Origin: Streptomyces sp. TRM68416
Lineage (GTDB): Bacteria > Actinomycetota > Actinomycetes > Streptomycetales > Streptomycetaceae
NCBI RefSeq assembly: GCF_014596915.1
Contig: NZ_JACVWU010000029.1
Location: 1 to 64,000, forward strand
Length of the DNA: 64,000 nucleotides
Reading direction: 5' to 3'
The position numbers and the translations under genes are program-made. Shown piece after piece: positions 52,145 through 61,378 of the stretch. The notes under the pieces are model-generated. The model was given only the letters and a program-made list of their open reading frames with translations, had not been told where the DNA came from and ran no database searches. Each line of letters opens with the position of its first letter. Positions within the stretch are counted from its first letter, which is position 1.

Positions 52145-53092
52145 ATGAACGGCTCGCGTATCGCCGCGGTCGGCCACTACCAGCCCGCCAAGGTTCTCAC
52201 CAACGAGGACCTGGCGGGCCTGGTCGACACCAGTGACGACTGGATCAGGTCCCGGGTGGGCATCCGCACACGGCACATCGCCGGGCCCGACGAGCCCGTC
52301 GACGAGCTGGCGGCGCACGCCGCGGCCAAGGCGCTGGCCGCCGCGGGCCTGGCCCCGGGCGACATCGACCTGGTCCTGGTGGCCACCTCCACCGCCGTGG
52401 ACCGCTCCCCGAACATGGCCGCCCGGGTCGCCGCCCGCCTCGGCATTCCCTCGCCCGCCGCGATGGACGTCAACGTGGTGTGCGCCGGTTTCACCCACGC
52501 GCTGGCCACCGCCGACCACACCGTCCGGGCCGGCGGCGCCACCCGCGCGCTGGTGATCGGCGCCGACAAGATGTCCGAGGTGACGGACTGGACCGACCGC
52601 ACCACGTGCGTGCTCGTCGGCGACGGGGCGGGGGCCGCCGTGGTCGAGGCGGCGCCCTCGGCGGACGTGCCCGGCATCGGCCCGGTGCTGTGGGGCTCGG
52701 TGCCCGAGATGGGCCACGCCGTGCGGATCGAGGGGACGCCCGCCCGGTTCGCGCAGGAGGGGCAGAGCGTGTACCGCTGGGCCACCACCCAGCTGCCGCC
52801 CATCGCCCGGCGCGCCTGCGAACGGGCCGGCCTCGCGCCCGCCGACCTAGCCGCGGTCGTACTGCACCAGGCCAACCTGCGGATCATCGAGCCGCTCGCC
52901 GAGAAGATCGGCGCCGTCAACGCCGTCGTCGCCCGCGATGTCACCGACTCCGGCAACACCTCCGCCGCGAGCATCCCGCTGGCCTTCTCCAAGCTCGTCG
53001 AGCGCGGCGAGATCTCCACCGGCGACCCGGTGCTGCTGTTCGGCTTCGGCGGCAACCTGTCGTACGCGGGGCAGGTCGTCCGCTGCCCCTGA
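52145..53092 (+). CDS. 3-oxoacyl-ACP synthase III (FabH-like)
   Basis: A 315-aa thiolase-fold ketosynthase with the complete FabH triad: Cys113 (NVVCAGF), His241 (VLHQANLRI) and Asn271 (DSGNTSAAS). It condenses an acyl-CoA starter with malonyl-ACP. It is not in a fab operon, so it may supply starter units for a specialised pathway or be an extra KASIII. The 3' end carries a 19-bp tandem duplication spanning the stop codon (53081-53118). No terminator or partner is evident downstream. Confidence 0.88.
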   Translation: MNGSRIAAVGHYQPAKVLTNEDLAGLVDTSDDWIRSRVGIRTRHIAGPDEPVDELAAHAAAKALAAAGLAPGDIDLVLVATSTAVDRSPNMAARVAARLGIPSPAAMDVNVVCAGFTHALATADHTVRAGGATRALVIGADKMSEVTDWTDRTTCVLVGDGAGAAVVEAAPSADVPGIGPVLWGSVPEMGHAVRIEGTPARFAQEGQSVYRWATTQLPPIARRACERAGLAPADLAAVVLHQANLRIIEPLAEKIGAVNAVVARDVTDSGNTSAASIPLAFSKLVERGEISTGDPVLLFGFGGNLSYAGQVVRCP

Positions 53093-53118
53093 CGGGCACC
53101 GCTGCCCCTGACGGGCAC
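53081..53118 (+). repeat. Perfect 19-bp tandem duplication at the fabH stop codon
   Basis: CGCTGCCCCTGACGGGCAC occurs at 53081-53099 and again at 53100-53118. The first copy contains the last codons and stop of the ketosynthase gene, so the duplication did not change the protein. Confidence 0.85.
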
Positions 53119-53219
53119 CGCGATGTGGCCAACCCCCCTGGGCCGGCCCCCGTGGGTCGTAGGCTGTAGACGAAAGACAATCCGTACCGGCCGTCCGACG
53201 GCACTGGAGTGGGGCTGCG

Positions 53220-53897
53220 ATGGTGTCGCCAGGACTTCCGCCAGGGGCGGTGCCCAAGCTCGAACGCCCCGGGCCCCTGCGCGACCGCGTCTACGAGGCC
53301 CTGCTCGAACTCATCACGACCCGTGCCCTGCGCCCCGGCCAGCATCTGGTCGAGAGCGAGCTCGCCGGTCAGCTCGGGGTCTCGCGTCAGCCCGTGCGCG
53401 AGGCGCTGCAGCGGCTGAACACGGAAGGGTGGGTCGATCTGCGGCCCGCCCAGGGCGCGTTCGTCCACGAGCCGACCGAGGAGGAGGCCGACCAGCTCCT
53501 CACCGTGCGCACCCTGCTGGCGGCCGAGGCGGCCCGGCTCGCCGCGGCGAACGCCGATGCCCCCGGCATCAAGGCGCTGGAGGAGCTGTGCGCCGAGGGC
53601 GAGCGCGCGGTGGCCGCCGACGACATGGACGGCGCGGTCGCGATGAACGCCCGCTTCCATGCCAAGGTGATGGAACTGGCCGGCAACGCCGTCCTCGCCG
53701 GACTCGCCGCCCAGGTCGACCGCCGGGTGCGCTGGTACTGCACGCCGGCGGCCCGGCAGCGCGGCCGCCAGTCCTGGACCGAGCACCGCGAGTTGATCGC
53801 GGCGATCTCCGACCGGGACGAGCGGCGCGCCACCGCGCTGATGCGCGAGCACACCGAGCACACCCGGGCCTCGTACCACGCACGTCAGGGGGCCTGA
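53220..53897 (+). CDS. GntR family transcriptional regulator, FCD type
   Basis: A 225-aa protein: GntR winged HTH (residues 18-85, RVYEALLELITTRALRPGQHLVESELAGQLGVSRQPVREALQRLNTEGWVDL) followed by an FCD (FadR C-terminal) helical domain with the metal-site His residues in FHAKVMELAGN and EHRELIAAI and HTEHTRASY. FCD regulators sense organic acids such as fatty acyl-CoA, pyruvate, lactate or sugar acids. It stands between FabH and the ROK operon on the same strand, with no obvious operator. Confidence 0.87.
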   Translation: MVSPGLPPGAVPKLERPGPLRDRVYEALLELITTRALRPGQHLVESELAGQLGVSRQPVREALQRLNTEGWVDLRPAQGAFVHEPTEEEADQLLTVRTLLAAEAARLAAANADAPGIKALEELCAEGERAVAADDMDGAVAMNARFHAKVMELAGNAVLAGLAAQVDRRVRWYCTPAARQRGRQSWTEHRELIAAISDRDERRATALMREHTEHTRASYHARQGA

Positions 53898-54115
53898 GCC
53901 CATCTGCCGTACCCCGGCATCGGCAACAGCGCCGCCACACCGCCCGACGTCCCGCGCACCGGTCCCCTCCCGGGGTGACCCGAGCCGGGCTTTGTCCTCT
54001 GAGTGGTGAAAGCCGGAAGTAATTCGTGCACAGCTTCTTCCCAGCCACGGCAGCCGCTGCTACGTTCCCCTCGAAAGCCCGGCAATCGGTGGCCGAGTGA
54101 GGCGGGGAGGGGCAC

Positions 54116-55306
54116 GTGAGACGCATGACGGCACGACCCGCCAACGCCCATCAGGCCCGGCTGCTGAAGCTGTTGCGTGACGGAGGCCCCAACTCCCGTG
54201 CGCAACTGGGCGATCAGGTCGACCTGTCACGGTCCAAACTGGCCGTGGAGGTGGACCGGCTGCTGGAGACGGGCCTGGTCGTGGCCGACGGACTCGCCGC
54301 CTCGCGCGGCGGCCGGCGTTCCCACAACATCCGGCTCAACCCGGGGCTGCGGTTCCTCGGCGTCGACATCGGCGCGACCTCGGTCGACGTCGCCGTCACC
54401 AACGCCGAACTGGAGATCCTCGGACACCTCAACCACCCCATGGACGTTCGCGAGGGACCGGTCGCGGTCTTCGAGCAAGTCCTCGCCATGGCCGCGAAGT
54501 TGCGCAGCTCGGGACTGGCGGAGGGCTTCGACGGCGCCGGCATCGGCGTCCCGGGGCCGGTCCGCTTCCCCGAGGGCGTGCCCGTCGCGCCGCCGATCAT
54601 GCCGGGCTGGGACGGCTTCCCGGTACGGGAGGCGCTCAGCCAGGAACTCGGCTGCCCGGTCATGGTCGACAACGACGTGAACCTGATGGCGATGGGGGAG
54701 ATGCACGCGGGCGTGGCACGTTCCGTGGGCGACTTCCTCTGCGTCAAGATCGGCACCGGTATCGGCTGCGGCATCGTGGCCGGCGGTGACGTCCACCGCG
54801 GTGTGACGGGCAGCGCCGGAGACATCGGGCACATCCAGGCCGTACCCGACGGCCGTCCGTGTGCCTGCGGCAACCGGGGCTGCCTGGAAGCCCACTTCAG
54901 CGGGGCGGCCCTCGCCCGGGACGCTGTCGAGGCGGCCGAGCAGGGGCGCTCGGAGGAGCTCGCCGCGCGGCTCGCCGCGAACGGCTCCCTGACTGCGGCG
55001 GACGTCGCCGCCGCGGCCGCCGCGGGCGACGCCACCGCACTCGGCCTGATCCGCGAGGGCGGCGACCGCGTCGGCCAGGTCATCGCCGGCCTGGTCAGCT
55101 TCTTCAACCCGGGCCTGGTGGTGATCGGCGGCGGGGTGACCGGCCTCGGCCACACCCTGCTCGCCGCGCTCCGCACCCAGGTCTACCGCCAGTCCCTGCC
55201 TCTGGCCACCGGCAACCTCCCCATCGTCCTCGGGGAACTGGGCCCCACCGCCGGTGTCATCGGCGCGGCCCGACTGATCAGCGACCACCTGTTCTCACCC
55301 GCGTAA
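54116..55306 (+). CDS. ROK family transcriptional regulator of the sugar operon
   Basis: GTG 54116 follows GGGGAGGGG. The 396-aa protein has an N-terminal winged HTH (residues 10-70, LLKLLRDGGPNSRAQLGDQVDLSRSKLAVEVDRL), the ROK nucleotide-binding start VDIGATSVDVAV and the zinc signature GHIQAVPDGRPCACGNRGCLE. Members bind a sugar or sugar phosphate and repress neighbouring uptake and catabolism genes. It heads the collinear ABC-transport and catabolism genes, after 112 bp. The 53898-54115 spacer upstream holds no gene. Confidence 0.85.
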   Translation: MRRMTARPANAHQARLLKLLRDGGPNSRAQLGDQVDLSRSKLAVEVDRLLETGLVVADGLAASRGGRRSHNIRLNPGLRFLGVDIGATSVDVAVTNAELEILGHLNHPMDVREGPVAVFEQVLAMAAKLRSSGLAEGFDGAGIGVPGPVRFPEGVPVAPPIMPGWDGFPVREALSQELGCPVMVDNDVNLMAMGEMHAGVARSVGDFLCVKIGTGIGCGIVAGGDVHRGVTGSAGDIGHIQAVPDGRPCACGNRGCLEAHFSGAALARDAVEAAEQGRSEELAARLAANGSLTAADVAAAAAAGDATALGLIREGGDRVGQVIAGLVSFFNPGLVVIGGGVTGLGHTLLAALRTQVYRQSLPLATGNLPIVLGELGPTAGVIGAARLISDHLFSPA

Positions 55307-55417
55307 CTGCACCTCGTCCAGAGTCCGCGCGACCGAGTCGTTACACGAGTCACTCCGGCACGTCCGCCTGCTCCGCCCTGCCCTGACACCGGCCCGCACG
55401 CCCGCCGAGGGGAGCCC

Positions 55418-56938
55418 ATGGCACCGCAACCACCGCTGCTCAGCATGTCCGGCATCACCAAGTCCTTTCCCGGGGTCCGGGCCCTGGACGGCGTCGACCT
55501 CGACGTCCAGGCCGGTGAGGTGCACTGTCTGCTCGGCCAGAACGGCGCCGGGAAGTCCACCCTCATCAAGGTCCTGGCCGGCGCCCACCAGCCCGACACC
55601 GGCACCATCCGCTGGCACGGCGAGGAGGTCACCCTGCGCTCGCCGATCGCCGCCATGCGCCTGGGCATCGCCACCATCTACCAGGAACTCGACCTCGTCG
55701 AGCACCTGTCCGTCGCCGAGAACGTCCACCTCGGCCACGAACCCACGACCGCGGGCTTCGTCGTACGGCGCAAGACCGCGCAAGCCTCAACAGCCATGCT
55801 TCTCAAGCGACTTGGGCATCCGGAGATCGAACCCGGGCGGCTGGTCGGGGAGTTGTCGGCGGCCCAGCAGCAGATCGTCTCCATGGCGCGGGCGCTCTCC
55901 CACGACGTACGGCTGATCGTGATGGACGAACCGTCCGCGGCCCTCGACCCGGACGAGGTCGACAACCTCTTCCGCATCGTCGGCGACCTCACCGCCGACG
56001 GCGTCGCGGTCGTCTACATCTCGCACCGCCTGGAGGAGATCCGCCGCATCGGCGACCGGGTGACCGTCCTCAAGGACGGCCGGGCCGTGGCGGGCGGACT
56101 GCCCGCGAAGACCACGCCCACTCGGGAGGTCGTGGCGCTGATGACGGGACGCAACGTCGAGTACGTCTTCCCGCCGCGGCCCGCCTCGCCCACCGACGCC
56201 GGCGCACCCCTGCTGGAGGTCAAGGGCCTCGCCCGGGAGGGGGAGTTCGAGCCGCTGGACCTGGTGGTCCGGCCCGGGGAGATCGTCGGTCTCGCCGGAC
56301 TGGTCGGCTCCGGACGGTCCGAGATCCTGGAGACGATCTACGGGGCGAGGAAGCCGTCGGCCGGTCAAGTCCTGCTGGACGGAAAGGAGTTGCGGCCGGG
56401 CAGCGTGCGGGCGGCCGTCCGGGCCGGCCTCGGGCTCGCCCCCGAGGAACGCAAGGCACAGGCCCTGCTGATGCTGGAGTCCGTCACCCGCAATGTCTCC
56501 GTCTCCTCCATGTCCCGCTTCTCGCGCGGCGGCTGGATCGACCGCCGCGCCGAACTGGGCGCCGCGCGTACCGCCACCCGCGAGCTGTCCCTGCGGCCCG
56601 ACAACCCGGCCGTGCCCGTGCGCACCCTGTCCGGCGGCAACCAGCAGAAGGCCGTCCTCGCCCGCTGGCTGCTGCGCGGCTGCCGCGTGCTGCTCCTCGA
56701 CGAACCCACCCGCGGCGTCGACGTGGGCGCCCGCGCCGAGTTGTACGCGGTGATCCGCCGCCTCGCCGACGAAGGCCTCGGCGTCCTGCTCGTCTCCAGC
56801 GAGGTGCCCGAGGTGCTCGGCCTCGCCGACCGCGTCCTGGTGCTGCGCGAAGGGCGCGTCGTCCACACGGCGCCCGCCCGCGAACTCGACGAACACCGTG
56901 TCCTCGACCTCGTCATGGAAGGAAGCCCGGCGTCATGA
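55418..56938 (+). CDS. Sugar ABC transporter ATP-binding protein, two-cassette (RbsA/XylG type)
   Basis: A 506-aa protein with two ABC domains. In the first: Walker A GQNGAGKST, signature LSAAQQQ and Walker B LIVMDEPSAALD. In the second: GLVGSGRS (a degenerate Walker A), signature LSGGNQQK and Walker B VLLLDEPTRGVD. This double arrangement is typical of ribose/xylose/inositol-type importers in which only one site hydrolyses ATP. Its last codons overlap the start of the permease gene (ATGA), so the two are coupled. Confidence 0.92.
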   Translation: MAPQPPLLSMSGITKSFPGVRALDGVDLDVQAGEVHCLLGQNGAGKSTLIKVLAGAHQPDTGTIRWHGEEVTLRSPIAAMRLGIATIYQELDLVEHLSVAENVHLGHEPTTAGFVVRRKTAQASTAMLLKRLGHPEIEPGRLVGELSAAQQQIVSMARALSHDVRLIVMDEPSAALDPDEVDNLFRIVGDLTADGVAVVYISHRLEEIRRIGDRVTVLKDGRAVAGGLPAKTTPTREVVALMTGRNVEYVFPPRPASPTDAGAPLLEVKGLAREGEFEPLDLVVRPGEIVGLAGLVGSGRSEILETIYGARKPSAGQVLLDGKELRPGSVRAAVRAGLGLAPEERKAQALLMLESVTRNVSVSSMSRFSRGGWIDRRAELGAARTATRELSLRPDNPAVPVRTLSGGNQQKAVLARWLLRGCRVLLLDEPTRGVDVGARAELYAVIRRLADEGLGVLLVSSEVPEVLGLADRVLVLREGRVVHTAPARELDEHRVLDLVMEGSPAS

Positions 56939-57954
56939 CGCAGCACGCGTCCCCACCGAGGGACGGCACCGGCAAGACCGCCCCCGCCGCCGAACTCCCC
57001 GCCTGGCGGGGCATGATGGCCCGCGCCGACGTGCGCACCCTGTCCCTCCTCGGCGTGCTCGCCGTACTGGTCCTCATCGGAGGCATCAGCAAGCCCGACG
57101 AATTCCTCGACACCCGCAACCTCCAACTCGTCCTCACCCAGGCCTCCGTGATCGGCGTCGTCACCGTCGGCATGACCTTCGTCATCACCTCCGGAGGCAT
57201 CGACCTCTCCGTCGGCGCGATCGTCGCCCTCGCCTCCGTCTGGGCCACCACGGTCGCCACCCAGGACTACGGCTTCGCCGGCGTCCTGTTCACCGCGGTC
57301 CTGGTCGGAGTCGGCTGCGGCCTGGTCAACGGCGTGCTCATCGCCTACGGCGGCATGGTCCCGTTCATCGCGACCCTCGCCATGCTCGCCGCGGCGCGCG
57401 GCCTCGCCCTCCAGATCACCGGCGGCAAGACGCAGATCGTCACCATCCCGAGCATCCTCGACCTCGGCGAACGCGACGCCTACATCCTCGGCGTGCCGCC
57501 CCTCGTCATGGTCTTCGCCGTCGTCACGATCATCGGCTGGCTGGTGCTGAACCGCACCACCTTCGGCCGCCGCACGGTCGCCGTCGGCGGCAACGCCGAG
57601 GCCGCCCGGCTCGCCGGCATCGACGTCCGCCGCCAGCGCCTCTACCTCTACCTGCTGTCCGGACTGTGCTGCGGCATCGCCGCCTTCCTGCTGATCATCC
57701 TGTCCGGCTCCGGCCAGAACACCAACGGCAACCTCTACGAACTCGACGCCATCGCCGCCGCGATCATCGGCGGCACCCTGCTCAGCGGCGGCCGGGGCAC
57801 CATCACCGGCTCCGTGCTCGGCGTTCTGATCTTCACCACGATCACCAACATCTTCGCCCTGAACAACCTGGAGACCGCTGTCCAGCAGATCGCCAAGGGC
57901 GCGATCATCGTCGCCGCCGTCCTGGTCCAGCGCCGTACCGCGAGCACGACCTGA
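56935..57954 (+). CDS. Sugar ABC transporter permease (RbsC type)
   Basis: A 339-aa membrane protein with about nine to ten hydrophobic helices. It shows the family core FVITSGGIDLSVGAIVALASV and the conserved cytoplasmic GGNAEAARLAGIDVRRQRLYLYLLSG coupling loop, followed by AAIIGGTLLSGGRGTITGSVLG. Together with the two-cassette ATPase and one binding protein it would import an intact sugar across the membrane. The N-terminal 25 residues are polar and cytosolic. Confidence 0.9.
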   Translation: MTQHASPPRDGTGKTAPAAELPAWRGMMARADVRTLSLLGVLAVLVLIGGISKPDEFLDTRNLQLVLTQASVIGVVTVGMTFVITSGGIDLSVGAIVALASVWATTVATQDYGFAGVLFTAVLVGVGCGLVNGVLIAYGGMVPFIATLAMLAAARGLALQITGGKTQIVTIPSILDLGERDAYILGVPPLVMVFAVVTIIGWLVLNRTTFGRRTVAVGGNAEAARLAGIDVRRQRLYLYLLSGLCCGIAAFLLIILSGSGQNTNGNLYELDAIAAAIIGGTLLSGGRGTITGSVLGVLIFTTITNIFALNNLETAVQQIAKGAIIVAAVLVQRRTASTT

Positions 57955-57972
57955 AGGAAAGGGTTCACCGCC

Positions 57973-59010
57973 ATGCCAGAGCTCACGAGTCGCAGAGGGC
58001 TGCTCTTCGGATCCGCCGCCATAGGGGCGGGCGCCCTCCTCGCCGGCTGCACCAGCAACGAGTCCGGCGACGAACCGGCAGCGAACGACAAGCCGGCCGC
58101 CGACGACAAGCCCGGCAAGCCCGTCACCATCGGCTTCGCCGGACCGCAGGCCGACCACGGCTGGCTCAACGCCATCAACGACAACGCCAAGAGCCGGGCG
58201 AAGAAGTACTCCGACGTCACCCTGGAGATCACCGAGGGCTCCAACGACACCGCCGCCCAGATCGGCCAGATCGAAACACTGATCAACAAGAAGGTCGACG
58301 TCCTGGTGATCCTGCCGGCCGACGGCAAGGCGCTCACCCAGGTCGGCCTGAAGGCGATGCGCGCGGGCATCCCCGTCGTCAACCTCGACCGCATCTTCAA
58401 CTCCCCGCAGGCGTACCGCTGCTGGATCGGCGGCGACAACTACGGCATGGGCCTCAACGCCGGGCACTACATCGGCGAGCAGCTGAAGGGCAAGTCCGGC
58501 GCCCGGGTCATCGAACTGGCCGGCCTGGACAACCTGGAGCTGACCCAGCAACGCACCCAGGGCTTCGACGACGCCCTGAAGAACTACCCCAACATCAAGA
58601 AGGTGGCCCGCCAGGCCGCAGAGTTCACGGTCGAGTCCGGCCAGGCCAAGATGGCCCAGCTCCTCCAGGCCCAGTCGAACTTCGACGCCGTGTGGAACCA
58701 CGACGACGACCAGGGCGTAGGCGCCCTGCGCGCCATCGAACAGGCCGGCCGCGACGACTTCCTGATGGTCGGCGGCGCGGGCGCGCTCTCCGCCTTCCAG
58801 GCCATCAAGCAGGACAGCGGTGTGCTGAAGGCCACCGTCCTGTACCCGCCGACCATGGCCGCCTCCGCGATCGACCTCGCCCGCGCGCTCGGCCAGGGCA
58901 AGGGGGTCGGCGGCCTCGCCGAGTTCGAGATCCCCGCCTCCCTCACCCTCTACTCGGCCGTCGTCGACAAGACGAACGTCGACCAGTACATGTCCACCGG
59001 CTTCAAGTGA
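57973..59010 (+). CDS. Sugar-binding lipoprotein (ABC importer)
   Basis: A 345-aa periplasmic-binding protein type I. The N-terminus has twin Arg and a lipobox (TSRRGLLFGSAAIGAGALLAGC, lipid anchor at Cys26), then a short Asn/Asp/Pro linker and the RbsB-like fold (VTIGFAGPQADHGWLNAIND, DVLVILPADGKALTQVGLKAM). The twin Arg suggests possible Tat export. The ligand cannot be read from sequence, but RbsB-type proteins bind mono- or small oligosaccharides or inositols. It lies 18 bp after the permease. Confidence 0.9.
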   Translation: MPELTSRRGLLFGSAAIGAGALLAGCTSNESGDEPAANDKPAADDKPGKPVTIGFAGPQADHGWLNAINDNAKSRAKKYSDVTLEITEGSNDTAAQIGQIETLINKKVDVLVILPADGKALTQVGLKAMRAGIPVVNLDRIFNSPQAYRCWIGGDNYGMGLNAGHYIGEQLKGKSGARVIELAGLDNLELTQQRTQGFDDALKNYPNIKKVARQAAEFTVESGQAKMAQLLQAQSNFDAVWNHDDDQGVGALRAIEQAGRDDFLMVGGAGALSAFQAIKQDSGVLKATVLYPPTMAASAIDLARALGQGKGVGGLAEFEIPASLTLYSAVVDKTNVDQYMSTGFK

Positions 59011-59068
59011 GCCGTTCCGCCCGCACCCCCCACGTGCGCCATCCGACGAGGACGAGGAGTACACACCC

Positions 59069-60283
59069 ATGGGACAGCCGCAGCAGTCAGAAGGGACCGA
59101 GGGAGAGGGAGGGAAGCCGCCACTGAGGGTGGGCATGGTCGGCTACGCCTTCATGGGCGCCGCCCACTCCCAGGGCTGGCGCACCGCCGGACGCGTCTTC
59201 GACCTGCCCCGGCGCCCGGAACTGGCCGTCATCTGCGGACGGGACGCGGCCGCCGTGCGCGCGGCGGCCGACCGGCACGGCTGGGCGGCGGCCGAGACCG
59301 ACTGGCGGGCCCTGATCGCCCGGGACGACGTCGACCTCGTCGACATCTGCACCCCAGGCGACAGCCACGCCGAGATCGCTGTCGCCGCCCTGGCCGCCGG
59401 CAAGCACGTCCTGTGCGAGAAGCCGCTCGCCAACACGGTCGAGGAGGCCTCGGCGATGGTCACGGCGGCCGAAGAGGCTTATGAGCGCGGCCAGTTGTCC
59501 ATGGCCGGGTTCAACTACCGTCGGCTGCCCGCCACCGCGCTCGCCCGGAACATGGTCGCGGAGGGCCGGCTCGGCAGGCTGCGGCACGTCAGGGCGACGT
59601 ACCTGCAGGACTGGCTGGTGGACCCCGAGTTCCCGCTGAACTGGCGGCTGCGCAGGGAACAGGCCGGTTCGGGCTCGCTCGGCGACCTCGGCTCCCACGT
59701 CGTCGACCTCGCCCAGTACCTGGCGGGAGAGCGGCTGGCCGGGGTGTCCGCGCTCACGGAGACCTTCGTACGTGAGCGGCCCCTGCCCGTCGGTGCGACC
59801 AGCGGCCTGTCCGCCGGGGCGACCGCGGGCACCGGCCAGGTCACCGTCGACGACGCCGCCCTGTTCACCGCCCGCTTCCCCTCCGGCGCCCTCGCCACCT
59901 TCGAGGCGACCCGCTACGCCACCGGACGCAAGAACGCCCTGCGCATCGAACTCAACGGCGAGCGCGGCTCGTTGGCCTTCGACCTGGAGCGGCTCAACGA
60001 GCTGGAGTACCACGACGGCACCGAGCCCGCGACGCACGCCGGATTCCGCCGCATCCTCGTCACCGAACCCGACCACCCCTACCTGGACGCCTGGTGGCCG
60101 CCGGGCCACGGCCTCGGCTACGAGCACACCTTCGTCCACCAGGCCCGCGACCTGGTCCACGCCCTCGCCGAGGGCCGCCGGCCCGAGCCCTCCTTCGCCG
60201 ACGGACTCCAGGTGCAGCGCGTGCTGGCGGCGGTCGAGGAGAGCGCCGAGAAGAACTCCGTCTACACCCCGATAGCGGTCTAG
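59069..60283 (+). CDS. Gfo/Idh/MocA family oxidoreductase
   Basis: A 404-aa enzyme with an N-terminal Rossmann fold (VGMVGYAFMGAAHSQGWR), the CEKPLANTVEEA motif containing the catalytic-region Glu-Lys-Pro, and the C-terminal alpha/beta domain with LGDLGSHVVDLAQYL (the His proton relay). NAD(P)-dependent dehydrogenases of this family oxidise hydroxyls of sugars and inositols, several at C3 of glycosides. It is followed after 13 bp by the isomerase/epimerase, and the pair fits 3-keto-sugar chemistry. It is not secreted, so it works on imported substrate. Confidence 0.9.
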   Translation: MGQPQQSEGTEGEGGKPPLRVGMVGYAFMGAAHSQGWRTAGRVFDLPRRPELAVICGRDAAAVRAAADRHGWAAAETDWRALIARDDVDLVDICTPGDSHAEIAVAALAAGKHVLCEKPLANTVEEASAMVTAAEEAYERGQLSMAGFNYRRLPATALARNMVAEGRLGRLRHVRATYLQDWLVDPEFPLNWRLRREQAGSGSLGDLGSHVVDLAQYLAGERLAGVSALTETFVRERPLPVGATSGLSAGATAGTGQVTVDDAALFTARFPSGALATFEATRYATGRKNALRIELNGERGSLAFDLERLNELEYHDGTEPATHAGFRRILVTEPDHPYLDAWWPPGHGLGYEHTFVHQARDLVHALAEGRRPEPSFADGLQVQRVLAAVEESAEKNSVYTPIAV

Positions 60284-60296
60284 GAGGCCCCCGGTC

Positions 60297-61295
<999 letters not shown>

Positions 61296-61378
61296 GCACC
61301 CCTTGTGAAGCTCCGGGATGACGGCGCATCCCGGCGTCCGCACCCGCCCGTACAACCGGCCCCATTCCGGAGGCATCC

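Noticed and set aside
55418..56938. Unusual first signature (LSAAQQQ) and degenerate second Walker A in the sugar ABC ATPase
   Set aside because: Asymmetric cassettes of this type are normal in RbsA/XylG-like ATPases.
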